The translations under genes and the position numbers were made by a program. From Atherix ibis (Eukaryota > Arthropoda > Insecta > Diptera > Athericidae), in NCBI GenBank assembly GCA_958298945.1, contig OY282610.1, positions 24,204,233 through 24,268,232 on the forward strand: a stretch of DNA of 64,000 nucleotides, given 5' to 3'. The notes beneath the pieces are model-generated. The model saw only the letters and a list, made by a program, of their open reading frames with translations. It had not been told where the DNA came from and made no database searches. Position 1 is the first letter of the stretch. Every line of letters begins with the position of its first letter. Of the stretch, positions 25,111 to 36,812 are shown one piece after another.

Positions 25111-25125
25111 CCGCTAGATGGCAGC
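25111..25125 (+). promoter_or_regulatory. CTCF-like binding motif (candidate insulator site)
   Basis: CCGCTAGATGGCAGC fits the CTCF core CCASYAGRKGGCRSY at 14 of 15 positions, the exception being G for A at position 3. CTCF is a conserved zinc-finger architectural protein in insects as well as vertebrates. It lies in a short stretch (25085-25330) that is more complex than the flanks. One match in 64 kb can be chance, so occupancy is unproven. Confidence 0.35.
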
Positions 25126-25670
25126 TCGTTCGCTTTAAATATTTGTATGTACCTCCGCCCACACACAGGACCTACATGATTTCACATAATCGGATACACA
25201 TTTACAGACACGCCGAAACGCACGGGTTTGTGTAACTGTGTTGCTGCTGACGTTTCTGAAGCGCATTCCCGCCATTGGGGGTTGGCAAAACGCACAAATG
25301 CGTTCACCGGGTGTAAAGTGCGAAACAATAATGATTTTTTTCTTTCCTCTTAGCTAATCTCCTTTTGTCTGTATTGTTATTTTGGTTTTTTTTTTTGTTT
25401 GTTTTGTTTCCGTTCATTTGTGGTAGTATGAATGACAATTTGGTGGGGAGGAGAGGGGTTGATTTGGTCTATGATGGTTAAGATGGTGTAAGTGACGAGG
25501 TGTAAAAAACTGCGTTTAGATGTGTTTGCATTGATTGCTTAGAAAGGACGAAGATAAATTTGGAAATTTTTTCATACTAAATTCTGTTTTTACAATTCAA
25601 TTTTTTTGTAGTTGCAATGAAAAATTTTTAAGGTTAAATTTTTTCTTATTTTGCGACTTTTTTATATCAA
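25126..25670. other. Unique DNA, no gene recognised
   Basis: The first 200 bases have balanced composition and CpG, the rest is T-rich. Nothing with a recognisable domain or repeat was seen. Confidence 0.45.
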
Positions 25671-26390
25671 TTTATCCATTTTTTAGTTTGGAAAGGATAG
25701 TTTTCGTACTTCACAGTTAATAAAAAAATCTATTATTTATAATAATTTTTTATTTAGATTAATAAATTGCCATTTTATATAATGAATTATAAAATACAGA
25801 ATAGATACAAAAAGTGACATTTTTATCTCATGTATTTCTTTGCAAATAAAAAAAAAGAGAGACCATTTATTGTCAATTCTGGGCGCTATGGCCGTATGAA
25901 AACTGATTTTTTTTATCTGACTTTAAAGTTTCTGATCATATAAGAGATATGTGGTTTGAACAAAATAATTTTACAAATTAAACAACATGAAAAATTTTGG
26001 TTTTATTGCAGGAAAAGTTTCCAGGACGCGTAATTTTAAAAGTTGGTAAAGTCATTTAGCCTACAAAATCGAGTGATTTGACAGCATTTGATTTTTTCTT
26101 TTTGAAAATTTATATTAAAAACAAATAATTTTTAATTTTTAGAGTATATCTGTCTAGTAATTGCGAAATTACAAACCGAAATGACCGGGAAAAAAAATGC
26201 AACAAAAATTACCACAAAAAGATCGAATTCTTCAAAAAGTCTAATGAAAATGATTAATATAATTTTATTATTTATTCATTATAGCAAAGCTCATGTAATA
26301 TTAAAAAGTCAAATTTTGATCCAAAATAGAATTTTTATGATATTTTAATTATTTTCACTTTACAAACTACAAATTGGATAATTCTCTTTT
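25670..26390 (+). mobile_element. Decayed mariner-like element with inverted ends (copy a)
   Basis: Read forward with frame shifts, the middle shows VNSGRYGRM...TDFFYLTLKF near 25872-25935, then EICGL or DMWFEQ near 25948, LVLLQEKFPGRVILK near 26000-26040 and PTKSSDLTAFDFF near 26062-26100. These correspond in order to the transposase strings VTVN-ERY-RM-TDFFWP, DMWFQQDGA, LLRE-FPGRVIS and WPPRSCDLTPLDFF of a Tc1/mariner group. ATCCATTTTTTAGTTTGGAA at 25676-25695 faces its imperfect reverse complement near 26355-26385, as terminal inverted repeats would. Stops and frame changes show it is dead. At about 720 bp it is shorter than a full element, with the N-terminal half missing. Confidence 0.7.
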
Positions 26391-27689
26391 GAATATGATA
26401 AGACAATTTCGAATTCTGCGTGATGGAAGGCGCCTTGAAAAAAACCATAAATCACTTCTTAAACGAGAAGTTAAGACAGCTTTCTGATAAAAAAAATAGA
26501 TAATTTTAGTAACTTTAAAATAAAAAAAAAATCAACAAAAAAAGCACTAAAACAATTTAAGTCAAAAATTTCATATTTGATTGACGAACTTATCGACATG
26601 ATTTAAAAGAACCAAAATCAAATAATATAAAAAGTAAAACTATTCGCACGGCAGTAGTGGATATGTTCAATTTTTGGGAATGCGGGTTAGTATAAAAATA
26701 ATAATAATAAATGGCAAACGAAATAATCATTCATGAAAGTCGCTTGAATGCGAAATGGGGGGGAAAAAAAGTGGAATTTGGCGACAGTCAGTCAGTTGTC
26801 GCGTAAGTATTCGGAATGGTTAGGGCATGTCTGGAGCATATAAAATCATTCGAGTTTCGAAAAATACCTGCGAGCAATAATCAAGAAAATTATCCTTGGC
26901 CATTCAGTATCAGGCGAAATTGAGAAGATGATCGACGCGCAATGTCGACGATCATGTTAAGATGATACGCGTAATAATGATTGTGTCTTGGAAATGTTCA
27001 GTTTTCGTGAATTTGTCGGAAATATGTGCTCGGTGGAATGGAGAACAGGGAATGCCGGACGAGGATCATCAGGAAAACAAACAGAATCCGTGTCGACGCT
27101 AATCATCATTCGTAATGGGTTGGACGGCGAAGAAGAAATGCCAGAACACGAGAACACGACGATCATGATCATGGTTAGATGTGCGGGCATACCAACTTCC
27201 TTCGGTATAACCTGTCTGGATAGATGGAGTTACGTCTGCAGTCACACTTACAGTTGTGGGGGATTCATACAGACATGACTACAAAAATTGATTGCAGTGG
27301 TGGAGAACGTCTTCCACTGAATGAATGGTCAGTGGTCCATCAGCATTTGGAAGCACCGAAATAATTGGCCAGATCACGATCACGATCGCGATTACAATTC
27401 TTATTCAGATTTCAGTTGTGTCGCCGATCCAAATTTTCGAGTCTCGACAATTTTAGGATACCCGCGCTGCAGATGATGACCATTATTTATTATCGTTACC
27501 TTTTACTACCAGCCATAATAAATTTCCAAAAATTTCTAAACAAGAAACAATTTTTTTTAAAGTTTTTTATTTCCAATTCGGTAAAAAAAATATGCTTTTT
27601 TCTTAATATTTTTATTAAATTTAATTTCCATAAAATTATTGAACTTCAAAAAAAAAAAAATTGAAAAAAAAACTGAAATTGAATATTAT
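26391..27689. other. Mixed unique DNA, no gene recognised
   Basis: 26950-27480 is less AT-rich than average and has overlapping frames of up to 96 codons on both strands, without a visible domain. A strong splice-donor string CGC|GTAAGTATT occurs near 26802 after CAGTCAGTCAGTTG, but no exon frame supports it. Confidence 0.4.
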
Positions 27690-28960
27690 ATGCGATCTGT
27701 CAAATTATGTGCAGCTTTCTACGCAATCTGTCAAACTATGTGCAGCTTTCAAATACGGAGTTGTCTACTCAATAATTTTAGTGATTATCGTCTTTTGAGA
27801 TGGTGTAAATTTTTCATTTTGCTTGTCTCAGATCAGATCACATTTTTAGGCCGGATTAGAGTTAATTGTAATTTGGGGTCTTAATAATCTCAGCGATTAT
27901 CTACTTTTAGGGTCTGAATTTTTCCTTTTGGCTTGTCTCAGACCACCTCAAAAATTATCTTTTGAGGTAGTCTGAATTTTCTTTTCCGGATAGTCTTCGA
28001 TTACATCAATTTTTAGGGATGGGTTATTTACAGTTACCCAAAATTTGGGGTCCTAAGTGCCTCTGTAATTATTTATCTTTTAAGGACATCTAAATTTAGA
28101 TCAGATCGCATTTTTAGGTCCGGTTATAATTGTTAAAAAATTGAGGTCTCAATAACCTCCGTGCTTATCGTATTTGGAGATGTCTGAATTTTTGATTTTT
28201 TTGTGTCTCTTATCAGGTCATTTGTTTAGGCCGAATTATAGTCATTCACGATTTGGGGTCTCAATAATCTCAGTGGTTATCGCCTTTTAAGATCTGAATT
28301 TTGTCCCAGATAGTCTTGGATAAGACAACATTTTTAGGCCGGATTAGAGTCACCCAAAATCATCTGTTGAGGTGGTGTTAATTTTACTTTCTGCACAGTC
28401 TTAAAACACGTCAATTTTTTGGGCTGGGTTATTTATAGTCAACCGAAATTTGGGGTCCTAATTTTGTCAGTAATTATTTATCTTTTAAGGACATCTGAAT
28501 TTTTATTTTTCGTTTTTATTAAATCAGATCGCATTTTGAATTATTCAAAATTTGAAGTCTCAATAATCTCAGTGATTATCATCTTTTAACGCGGTCTGAA
28601 TTTTTCTTTTTGGATTGTTTTAGAGCATATTATATATTTAGGCCGTGTTATAGTCACCCAAAATTTGGAGTCCCAATAACATAAGTGATTATCGTATTTT
28701 GAGGTGGTCTGAATTTGTTCTCTTTGAATTGTCTTAGATCAGGTCACATTTTTTGGGCCGGATTACGGTAACCCAAAATCATATTTTAAGGTGGTCTGAA
28801 TTTTCTTCTCCGCGTAGTCTTAGATTACATCAATTTTTTGGGCTAGGTTATTTATAGTGATTATCGCATTTTGAGGTGGTCTGAATTTTTCTTGTTGGTT
28901 TCTCTTAGATCAGATCAATTTTTCATGATCCAAACGATCCCAAAACCTAAAAACCCACAT
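27690..28960 (+). repeat. ~113-bp satellite, block 1
   Basis: About 11 diverged units. Each carries, in order, GGTGGTCTGAATTTTTCTTT, TTAGATCAGATCACATTTTT, AGGCCGGATTATAGTCACCC, AAAATTTGGGGTCCTAATAA and CTCAGTGATTATCGTCTTTT. Some units instead have AAGGACATCTGAATTT and GATCGCATTTTTAGGTCC, so at least two monomer subtypes alternate. The start is marked by a short duplication, CTGTCAAATTATGTGCAGCT near 27697 and again near 27729. Confidence 0.9.
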
Positions 28961-29039
28961 TACTATCTCATATAAACCCTTCCGACTTCATAAAAATTTT
29001 TCTGTTGGGTTTTTGTTAGAGTTAAAGGAACACTGCTCA

Positions 29040-29460
29040 GGCGTATAAGTTGATATTAAGCGCACTTTTGACCGTGTATGCTTTGGAAACTATAGCGAAT
29101 CTTTCCTTCTGGTTAATTTCATATTATCACATCCTATCGCTTAGCTTGATATTTTTAGATAACTGAAAATATAGGCTATTCTGAAAATTTTCCTATTACC
29201 GTCGGTATTTCTCAAGGAAACATCTTAGCTCCAATCCTTTACAGCATTTATACGCATTATATTCCTTGTCTCAATGATATCGTAACCACAACATATTCCG
29301 AAGATATTTCGCTCATCAACACCTAAGGAGGCTGGTTTAAAGGATGGAGAGCACAAAGTGCTCATATTACTTTTACATATTGCCGAGAAAAGGCTTCTAC
29401 AAAGATTAAATTAGAAAACATTCTCTTAACGCTATGAACTAAATTGGGTTAATGCTAAAA
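29040..29460 (+). pseudogene. Dead Jockey-like reverse transcriptase fragment
   Basis: The plus strand reads RTFDRVCFGN near 29060, then ENFPITVGISQGNILAPILY near 29190-29250, TYSEDISLIN near 29290-29320 and WFKGWR...AHITFTYCRE near 29334-29385, ending KLENILL. In Jockey-type elements these positions carry AFD+VWH, AGVPQGSVLGPLLY, the catalytic FADD or YADD box, and W--KWRIK-N--KSTHITFT. The catalytic box is changed to YSED and there are stops and deletions, so the enzyme is inactive. The fragment starts about 80 bases after satellite block 1 ends, suggesting that the retrotransposon inserted at or bounded the array. Confidence 0.75.
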
Positions 29461-30780
29461 TAGTTAAATTCAAAGTTTTTTTTTTATCTGAAATCAAGTA
29501 AAGGATCTCGTGCAATGGGAACAATTTGAAAAAAAATTTTAAAGAAAAATTACAACAAAATAGCAAAGCGAACGATTACTTCTTCCGAAAATTATCGCTG
29601 GATAAATTGTAACCGCGAAGGGGAGCTTTTTTCTCTAACCAAAATTTATCCTCGAATCAATGCCATTCACTTCAAATCTGATTGCAAATATCCTAGAATT
29701 GATGACTGCTTCTGCACTAAATCTCAGCATCGCACCTTTTCCCTCAATACTCAGCTCCCTTGCCGCGTAGCCCCTGAATTCCGGTTAAGATTTTCACGAA
29801 TAACTTTGGCTAATTTTGAAACGAGTACAAAACAAACTGCAAGAAGAAGCGGGAAGATAACCAAAACAAATTGCACACAGTACCATTTACGAGCTTTGCC
29901 GTTCATCCTGCTCACATGGCCGTGCTACTTTGCCCAAAATATTACCTCCAACCGATTACGTGGAGCAAATTGGAAAATGATATATTTTGCGCGTGAGAAC
30001 AAACCCGATGATTACGGATGACGACTACCTTGCGGATCTGTTCGCATAAATAAACGTACGAACATGCAAGAAATGAAATTTGAAAAAGTAAAAAAAATAA
30101 AAGCGCGAAAAAACGGGGCATGAAGCGGGGAATTAATAAAAAGTAAAAGCACTAAAATTGAAACAGCGCCGGAGAGAGAGGAGCAAAGCTTCGTTTCATG
30201 CACGTGGAATGCACTCGCATAGATAAGGGTACCATATGTGCAGTCAAATGCATTCTGCAATCAAGATAGGCGGACTACACGAAAACGGAATGCACACATT
30301 TAGGTAGACATGCGTACACATTAGCCACATTGGGACCGAGGCGCCACAAATTCACACACGTACACACACACATACTACCTTAGTTGGCATGCATGCGAAT
30401 TTCGAAAATTTGCGTGTGCATAATGAGTGTGGACAGGCCTTCGATGGTATTCTATCATAAATACGAGAGTACGAATATACAAACGCTCCGGAATGGAGCT
30501 TCACACCAAAAGAGGGGTAAATAGAAAAATGAATAATTAAAAATTTTAGTCCGAAGACTGAACAATATTGCAATTCTATAAATAAGCCTTCAAAATGGAT
30601 TGGAAAACGATTTAAAAAAAATTACCTTCCTTTAACAAAAGTTCAGTTTTTAGATGAGATTTCACTAAAATGGCCTAATTTTGATTAATTAAAAAAATTA
30701 TTTAAAGGTCCCAAAAAGTGGGCTAGACTCCAATTTGGCAGCAGTCCGTAAGGTTTGTTAACCTGAAAAGACTTCTTATA
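29461..30780. other. Unique DNA, no gene recognised
   Basis: 29700-30560 has fairly balanced composition and overlapping short frames with no visible domain (for example 29806-30021 and 30012-30260 on the other strand). CA-type repeats occur near 30350-30375. Confidence 0.45.
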
Positions 30781-30784
30781 TAAC

Positions 30785-32250
30785 GAAAATATACCTGCGA
30801 GTGGAATAAAAGGACCCACTTATGGTCACCCAAAATTTGGGGTCCTAATTGCCTCTTCTAAGGACGTCCGAATTTTTCTTTTTGGGTTAGTCTTAGATCT
30901 GATCGTTATTTGGGGTTGCTTACAGTCGCCCAATATTTAGGGTCTCAATATGAAAATATACCTGCGAGTGGAATAAAAGATCCCACTTTGTTTGGGGCAT
31001 TAAAAGATTAGCTCATGGACATGTTCACCCGTAATTTGGGGTCTTAATAATCTCCGTTATTATCGTTTTAATTGAGTTAATCTGAATTTTCCATTCTCTA
31101 TAATCTGAGATGGTACTACTTTTTAGGCGGGGTTGGAATCACTCGGAATTAAGGGTCCCAAAAAACACAGTGTTTATCATCTTTTGGGTTAATCAGATTT
31201 TTCTTCTTCTGTATAATCTTAAATCAGACCACATTTTTAGGCCGGATTATATGTTAGTCGGCCAAAACGTCGTCTTTTAAGGTTTGATTTTTTTACCGGA
31301 GACTCTTAGATCAGATCGATGACCTATTAAAGCTGAGTTTTAGATAACCAAAATTTGGGGTCCTAATAACCTTAGTGATTATCGTTCTTTGGGGTGGTCT
31401 AAATTTTTCATTTTAATTTGATTATTATTTTTAATCAGACCACGTTTACAGGCCGCATTATAGTCAATTGGAATTAATAGTACCAAAAACCACAGTGATT
31501 ATCGTCTTTAAGGGACGTCTTAATTTTTTATTTTGGTTTGTCTTTGATCAGATTGTTTTTTACCCTGATTTATAGTAGTAAAAAAGTTGGAGACTCTATA
31601 ACCATAGTTATTATCATCTTATAAGGTGGTCTGAAATTTTTTTCTGGGTATTCTTAAATCTGATCACATTTTTAGGGCCTTTTATAATTTTAAAAATTTA
31701 CGCTTATAATAATATCAAAGATTATCATCTTTTTAGATGGTCTGCATTTTTATTTTTTGTTTGTCTTAGATCAGATCACATATTTAGGCCCTTTTATAAT
31801 TATTAAAAATTTGAGGTCTCAACAATCTCCGTGATTATCATCTTTTTAGGTGGTCCGAATTTTTATTTTTAATTTGTCTTACAGCAGATCATCTTTTTAG
31901 GTTGGATTATAGTCACTCGGAATTTGGGGTCTTAATAATCTCAGAGATTATCGCCTTTTAAGGTCCGCATTTTCCCCTGAATAGTTTTATATCAGACCAC
32001 ATTTTTACACCAGATTATATTCACCCAAAATCATCTTTTGAGGAGGTCTGAACTTTCCTTTCCGGGTATACTTAGATCTTATAAATTTTTTGGGCTGGGT
32101 TATGGTCACCCAAAATTTGGGGTCCTTATTGCCTCAGTGATTATTTATGTTTTAAGGACGTCCGAATTTTTTTTTAGGTGTGTCTTGAATCTGATTGTTT
32201 TTTAGGACTGGTTATAGCTATCCAAAATTTAGGATCTCGTCATAGTTATC
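30785..32250 (+). repeat. ~113-bp satellite, block 2
   Basis: About 13 units of the same satellite as 27690-28960. The subtype TTCTAAGGACGTCCGAATTT ... GATCTGATCGTTATTTGGG... is also present and resembles the block inside 36040-36600. Near its start a segment AATATACCTGCGAGTGGAAT recurs at 30787 and 30954, about 167 bases apart, showing that a foreign sequence was captured and re-duplicated with the satellite. Confidence 0.9.
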
Positions 32251-33440
32251 AAGAAAACCACCAAACTAAAAATATTGAAAATAATAAAACCCAAATTCAA
32301 TTCGTACAAAAACAGAAAAATTAAAAATAAAAACAAATTTAACGGAAAAATTGAATCTAAAAGTGTAGTGCAAGCAAACAGTTTTGAAGGAGAAAGAAAC
32401 AAAAGTCAAATTCGTAAAAATCGAAAAATAATTAAAACGAAAACAACCGAAAAATAAAAAGACAACTCTCTTAGGCTAGGAGCAGATAATATTTATAGCC
32501 TGTCTCATAAATAATAATTACGATACCCTCCCTTGTTTGGCGTATTTGTTTTTGGGCTGCTCAATTCCCTCATAAAATATCAACAATAACATCGAATATG
32601 AATAACGATGACAACACTAAATTCAATGTTTTATGCACCACAATTTATTTATTTTTTCCGTTGTTCTCTGTCCACGCTCTCCTTTTCGCGTTCCGTTTTT
32701 GCTACCCTTAAAACTATTTCTGCTTCGAAGAGTATTTTGTCTCTTACACTTCGTTTATCGTCTATAATACTTTTCGGTGGTGTATTTTTGGTAGTTTTTT
32801 TGTCGTTTTTATTTAATTACGAAATCGATAGGTGAGCTAAGCCGATCAGTTCTGGAATAAAAACGAAGGTGGGCTTCCATAAAAACACAGAGGCACATAC
32901 GAGTATAAAGGAAAAAAATGGTGAAAGAGGGTGTGTAAATATGTGGCTGCATTTGCGGGACTTAATAAAGTGATCAACATAAATTTTGTAATTTTCCTAT
33001 TAATATGATAAGATGGGCCGGGCTGCCCGTACTACATATCCTTACGGTGGATGATCTTAATTTTTTTTTTCGTAAAGAAATTTTATTCAAAAGAAAAAAA
33101 AAACTTTAAAAGCCGACGATCAGTAACTGACAACAAAATTTTGTGCGATGTTTTTTTTTTATATTTCTGCCAATAGGGATCGGTGAGGTTTTAAGCATTA
33201 ACATTTTGCTCATGTGTGATCATTTGTTTGATAGTTTTGGAGATCTTTTGTAAAAAAATTTGCAAAGTGTGACAAAAAGAAAAACATCGCATTATTAAGA
33301 ACAAAGGAAAATATAGCCCACATACACAAAATTTATTTTAATAACAATTTAATGCTACCCCCTTCATCCCACCTCCTCTTTTTGATTAGAATCTAAACAA
33401 ACAAAAAGCCCGTCGTTACTCAGAATCTACAAGTGGTCGC
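32251..33440. other. AT-rich DNA, no gene recognised
   Basis: Lysine- and asparagine-rich frame at 32275-32457 reflects A-rich composition. Nothing else recognisable. Confidence 0.45.
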
Positions 33441-33469
33441 TAGTTCAGTTTTTTCTAATGTTTGCAAAT

Positions 33470-34140
33470 TGATATATTGTATTTCCAACTCAATTCATAA
33501 TCCACCCACAAAAAGTTGAACGAATGAAAATAACCGAGTACAAACTTAGTGATTTTCAACACACATTTGGATTGGTGGGTATGTTAGCTTTGGTGAGTAT
33601 GAGGTCATTGGTAGGTAAGAAGACTTAGAGATACTCACCAATCATCCTGCGTACAATTGGATGAGTTTTTTTCACCTTCATTGAATAATTTTCTTTCCAC
33701 AAACTATTCACCACACTTCAACTAAAATTTACAAACGCACTCATACAAACCAACGCAATTTAAGTATATGTGTTCCGTTCCCAGGTATCCTCTATCCTCT
33801 CTTGGCTCGCTCGTCTCCCTCAGAAAGTTCGATCAGGAACTTTCCCGCCGCATCTCTTTTCGTTTTTTTTCCAAGTCAATTCATAACCAACCAAAAAAAG
33901 GTGAAAAAAATGAAAAAATCGAGTAAAAACTTATTGATTTTCAACACATATTTGGGGTAGTTTGGTGAGTATGAGGTCATAGGTGAGTAAGGTGATCTGG
34001 AGATACTAACCACTGATCCAATTGTATGTAAAATCATTGATTTTTCACCATAATTGAAGTCATTTTCTTACCACAAACTATTCACCACACTTCAACTTCT
34101 TCAAAAAGTCTGATCAGAAACTTTTTCACCTCATCTTTTT
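33470..34140 (+). repeat. ~385-bp tandem duplication
   Basis: TCAATTCATAATCCACCCAC at 33490 recurs as TCAATTCATAACCAACCAAA at 33876. The order GTACAAACTTAGTGATTTTC, GGTGAGTATGAGGTCAT, GGAGATACT, CACAAACTATTCACCACACT and GATCAGGAACTTT is kept in both copies (33470-33850 and 33870-34140). The GGTGAGTATG strings look like splice donors but are part of the duplicated unit. Confidence 0.85.
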
Positions 34141-34379
34141 CCATTGGTGACTGCGTCTGCGCCAGCGGATGAGCATAGCTTAAATAAAGCCTTCAGCGAA
34201 AGAAAGAAGACTTAAGAAGTTAAGTTAAGTTTCGATAGAGAAACAAGAGAGGACCGGGCGGTAAATTCCAACCTCAATCAAGGACTTTTCAATCTTGATT
34301 GATTTGCCAAATTGTTGGTTTATCCTAAAACGAATTTTAAATTTTTTTATAACATTTTTCCCTTTTCTCTATAATTTTT

Positions 34380-34760
34380 TTTTTGGTAAAATTCTTCGAT
34401 GTTTCCGATGTTTCTTCTATTTATTTCTATTGTTTCCTTTTGTTTCGGGTGTTCCCATTACAAATGTTTCAGTTTTTGCTGAAGTTTTTCTTTTTATCAA
34501 TGCAAATGTTTCCGATGTTTCTTGTTGTTGCTGTTCTTTCAAATATTTCTTAATATTAGTTAAGCTGCAACTGTCACCCCAATTCATTTTTTCTACTATT
34601 TTTTCTGATATATTTTCTATTCCCATCGCTGGTGTTTCTGTTGTTTCTTCTTGTTTCCAGTGTTTCAAATGTTGTTAATATTGTTTCCAACATAATCATT
34701 ATTGTTTCCACTATTATTGTTAAGATTTTCCCTTCATATGTCGTTTGGTTCTCTGTTTAG
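34380..34760 (+). repeat. Degenerate GTTTC-rich short repeat
   Basis: Words such as GATGTTTC, TTGTTTCC and TGTTTCGGGTGTT recur irregularly through about 380 bases, consistent with an old short tandem repeat. The plus-strand frame 34295-34678, rich in F, S and V, and the minus-strand frame 34417-34668 with TETFVMGTPETKG-type repeats are by-products. Confidence 0.6.
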
Positions 34761-35024
34761 TCTTGGTTTTAATTTTAGTATTGCCATAAGTTAATTTTAT
34801 GTCAACAACCAAAAAAAAGAACGCCCTTTAAAAACTGATAATATAAATAATTTTTGATAAAATCGGGGGAAAAAACAATTGGTAAAAAAAATGTGAAAAT
34901 GAAAGTGCGTAGAAGATGAGAATGAGCAGAATTGGTAAGAAATGGTTTGCCATCGATTGGCTAAGGTTGATGACGACCACCAGCAGCTAGCTAAGCTAGG
35001 TAACCTCTCAGGTAGTCTGCTCAA

Positions 35025-35056
35025 TCGATACGATACGATACGATACGATACGATGC
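35025..35056 (+). repeat. (CGATA)n microsatellite
   Basis: Five consecutive CGATA units followed by a diverged CGATG. Short and recent-looking. Confidence 0.9.
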
Positions 35057-35620
35057 GACGGTCAGGCAGTGGTAGTTGGTAGTTTTGATGATAGCCATAC
35101 GGTCAGGCAATCGATCGTGTAATCGTGCTACATCAATTGAGGCGCACAGCCTATCCAGAGGTCTTCGGTTAAATCAACAAACGATATTTTATTGATCTTT
35201 ATTTTAAAATAGTTGACCACAGATAGTCCAGCCGTACCGAATTAGTCAGTTGGCCGTTCCAAAGAGTCTGTAGGTGATCACGATAATGATGGGTAATGAT
35301 GACTGTGATGATTTTACAAGACTTGAAAAGATATTACGAATGAATTAATGGCTACGAGTGTTAGGGTTTCTTTTTCTTCATATTTTTCGTTTCTTCTTCT
35401 TTTCCAATTGATATAATTGTTTTGTTGTTTATAATTTCATCGTATTTACTTCCTTTACTCTTTTGTGACAAGCCCATTTTTTTTTTACCTTTTAAGGTGG
35501 GTCTGACTATTTTCTGTTTTGTTTTCATAATTTTAATTTCTATAAATTATTTTCAATTTACTCAAGTAACATTTTAATAATTTATTATTCTTTTCATTTC
35601 AATCGAAAATGATAATACCG

Positions 35621-36812
35621 GGTTATCCATTTATTGGTTTAGAAAAGATAGATTGATTTATAAATATTACTTAAATGTATTAATTGGTATATTTTTTATT
35701 TAATACATTTAATTAATTAGCAACACCTTAAAATTTAAGAAACTTTTTGGCCGAAGTCAAATTTTTTGCACTTTAATGGAAGACATTTTCTTCGGAAATG
35801 AGGCTCATTTTTCGCTCGGTGGATACGTAAATGAACCTAATTGCCTTACATGAGCTAAAAAAAAAATCATAAATAGCTGCTGAAATACCATTTTATGAGC
35901 AAAAATAAACTATATGATGTGTGTTTTGTTCTCACGATGACATTGTTCCAAATTTCTTTAAAAAATAAAAAAAGAGAGACCGTTACTGGCAATTCTGAGC
36001 GCTATTGCCGATTTTTTGTGAGACCTAAACTTAAAGATTTCAATCAACTTTTGAAGTGGTGTGATTTTTTTCCCGGTTAGTCTTAGATCACATCAATTTT
36101 TTGGGCTATATTATTGTCCCCCAAAGTTTGGGGTCCTAATGGCCTCTTCTAGGAACGTCCGAATTTTTAATTTTGGTTCGTCTTAGATCTGACCATTATT
36201 TAGGTCTGCTCATAGTCGCCGAATGTTTAGAGTCCCAATAACATCTGTGATTACAGTCTTTTGAGGTGGTCTGAGTTTTCCGTTTTTGTTTGGGACCCAT
36301 ACCGTCAATTCTAAGCGCTATTGGCGTTTTTTTTTTGTGACTTAAACTTAAAGATTTCAATCAACTTTTGAAGTGGTATGATTTTTTCCCGGTTAGTCTT
36401 AGATCACATCAATTTTTTGGGCTAGGTTATTGTCACCCAAACTTTGGGGTCCTAATTGCCTCTTCTAAGTACGTCCGAATTTTCCTTTTTGGTGTGTCTT
36501 ACATCTGATCATTATTTAGGTCTGCTTATAGCCGCCCAATATTTAGAGTCCCAATAACTTCTGTGATTACAATCTTTTAAAGCAGTCTGAGTTTTTTGGT
36601 TTGGGACCGTTACCATCAATTCTGACCGCTATTGCCGAAACGGTGCCAGAACATCACTAATTTTGGTTTTACTCCGTGGAAATTTCCCAGGATGTGTAAT
36701 ATTGTGATCTGGCGATATTAATTTGGCTCCAAGATTATGCAATTTGATGTATTTTTAAAAAAATATATTTTAACGAACTTCACTTTCCGAAACATATATT
36801 GGATAAGTCTTT
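35621..36812 (+). mobile_element. Decayed mariner-like element invaded by a satellite (copy b)
   Basis: Plus strand shows FFGNEAHFSLGGYVNEPNCL at about 35788-35850, matching the FSDEAHFWLNGYVNKQNC region around the first catalytic Asp (here Asn). Then VTGNSERYCRFFVRPKLKDF at about 35978-36040, and much later NGARTS, LVLLRGNFPGCVIL and APRLCNL at about 36643-36755, matching QDGA-HTA, LLRE-FPGRVIS and WPPRSCDL. Between these parts are about 600 bases of the 113-bp satellite and repeated transposase pieces. GTTATCCATTTATTGGTTTA at 35622-35641 and TTTCCGAAACATATATTGGA at 36784-36803 look like inverted ends. A full copy without the insert would be near 600 bp, so the element was already internally deleted. 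Confidence 0.7.
35975..36660 (+). repeat. Composite satellite: transposase fragment plus 113-bp satellite
   Basis: The transposase string GCAATTCTGAGCGCTATTGC (near 35986) recurs as GTCAATTCTAAGCGCTATTG (36306) and ATCAATTCTGACCGCTATTG (36612). These landmarks are roughly 305 to 325 bases apart, and each of the first two is followed by CTTAAAGATTTCAATCAACT and then by two units of the 113-bp satellite. So a chimeric unit of transposase DNA plus satellite is itself tandemly repeated, two full copies and part of a third. Confidence 0.8.

Noticed and set aside
33590..33990. Several GGTGAGTATG splice-donor-like strings
   Set aside because: They are part of a duplicated ~385-bp unit and have no open exon frame in front.
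34295..34678. 127-codon frame with FFSxxxFVSGVPITNVSVF-like text
   Set aside because: Produced by the GTTTC-rich degenerate repeat; the opposite strand is open too over the same region.
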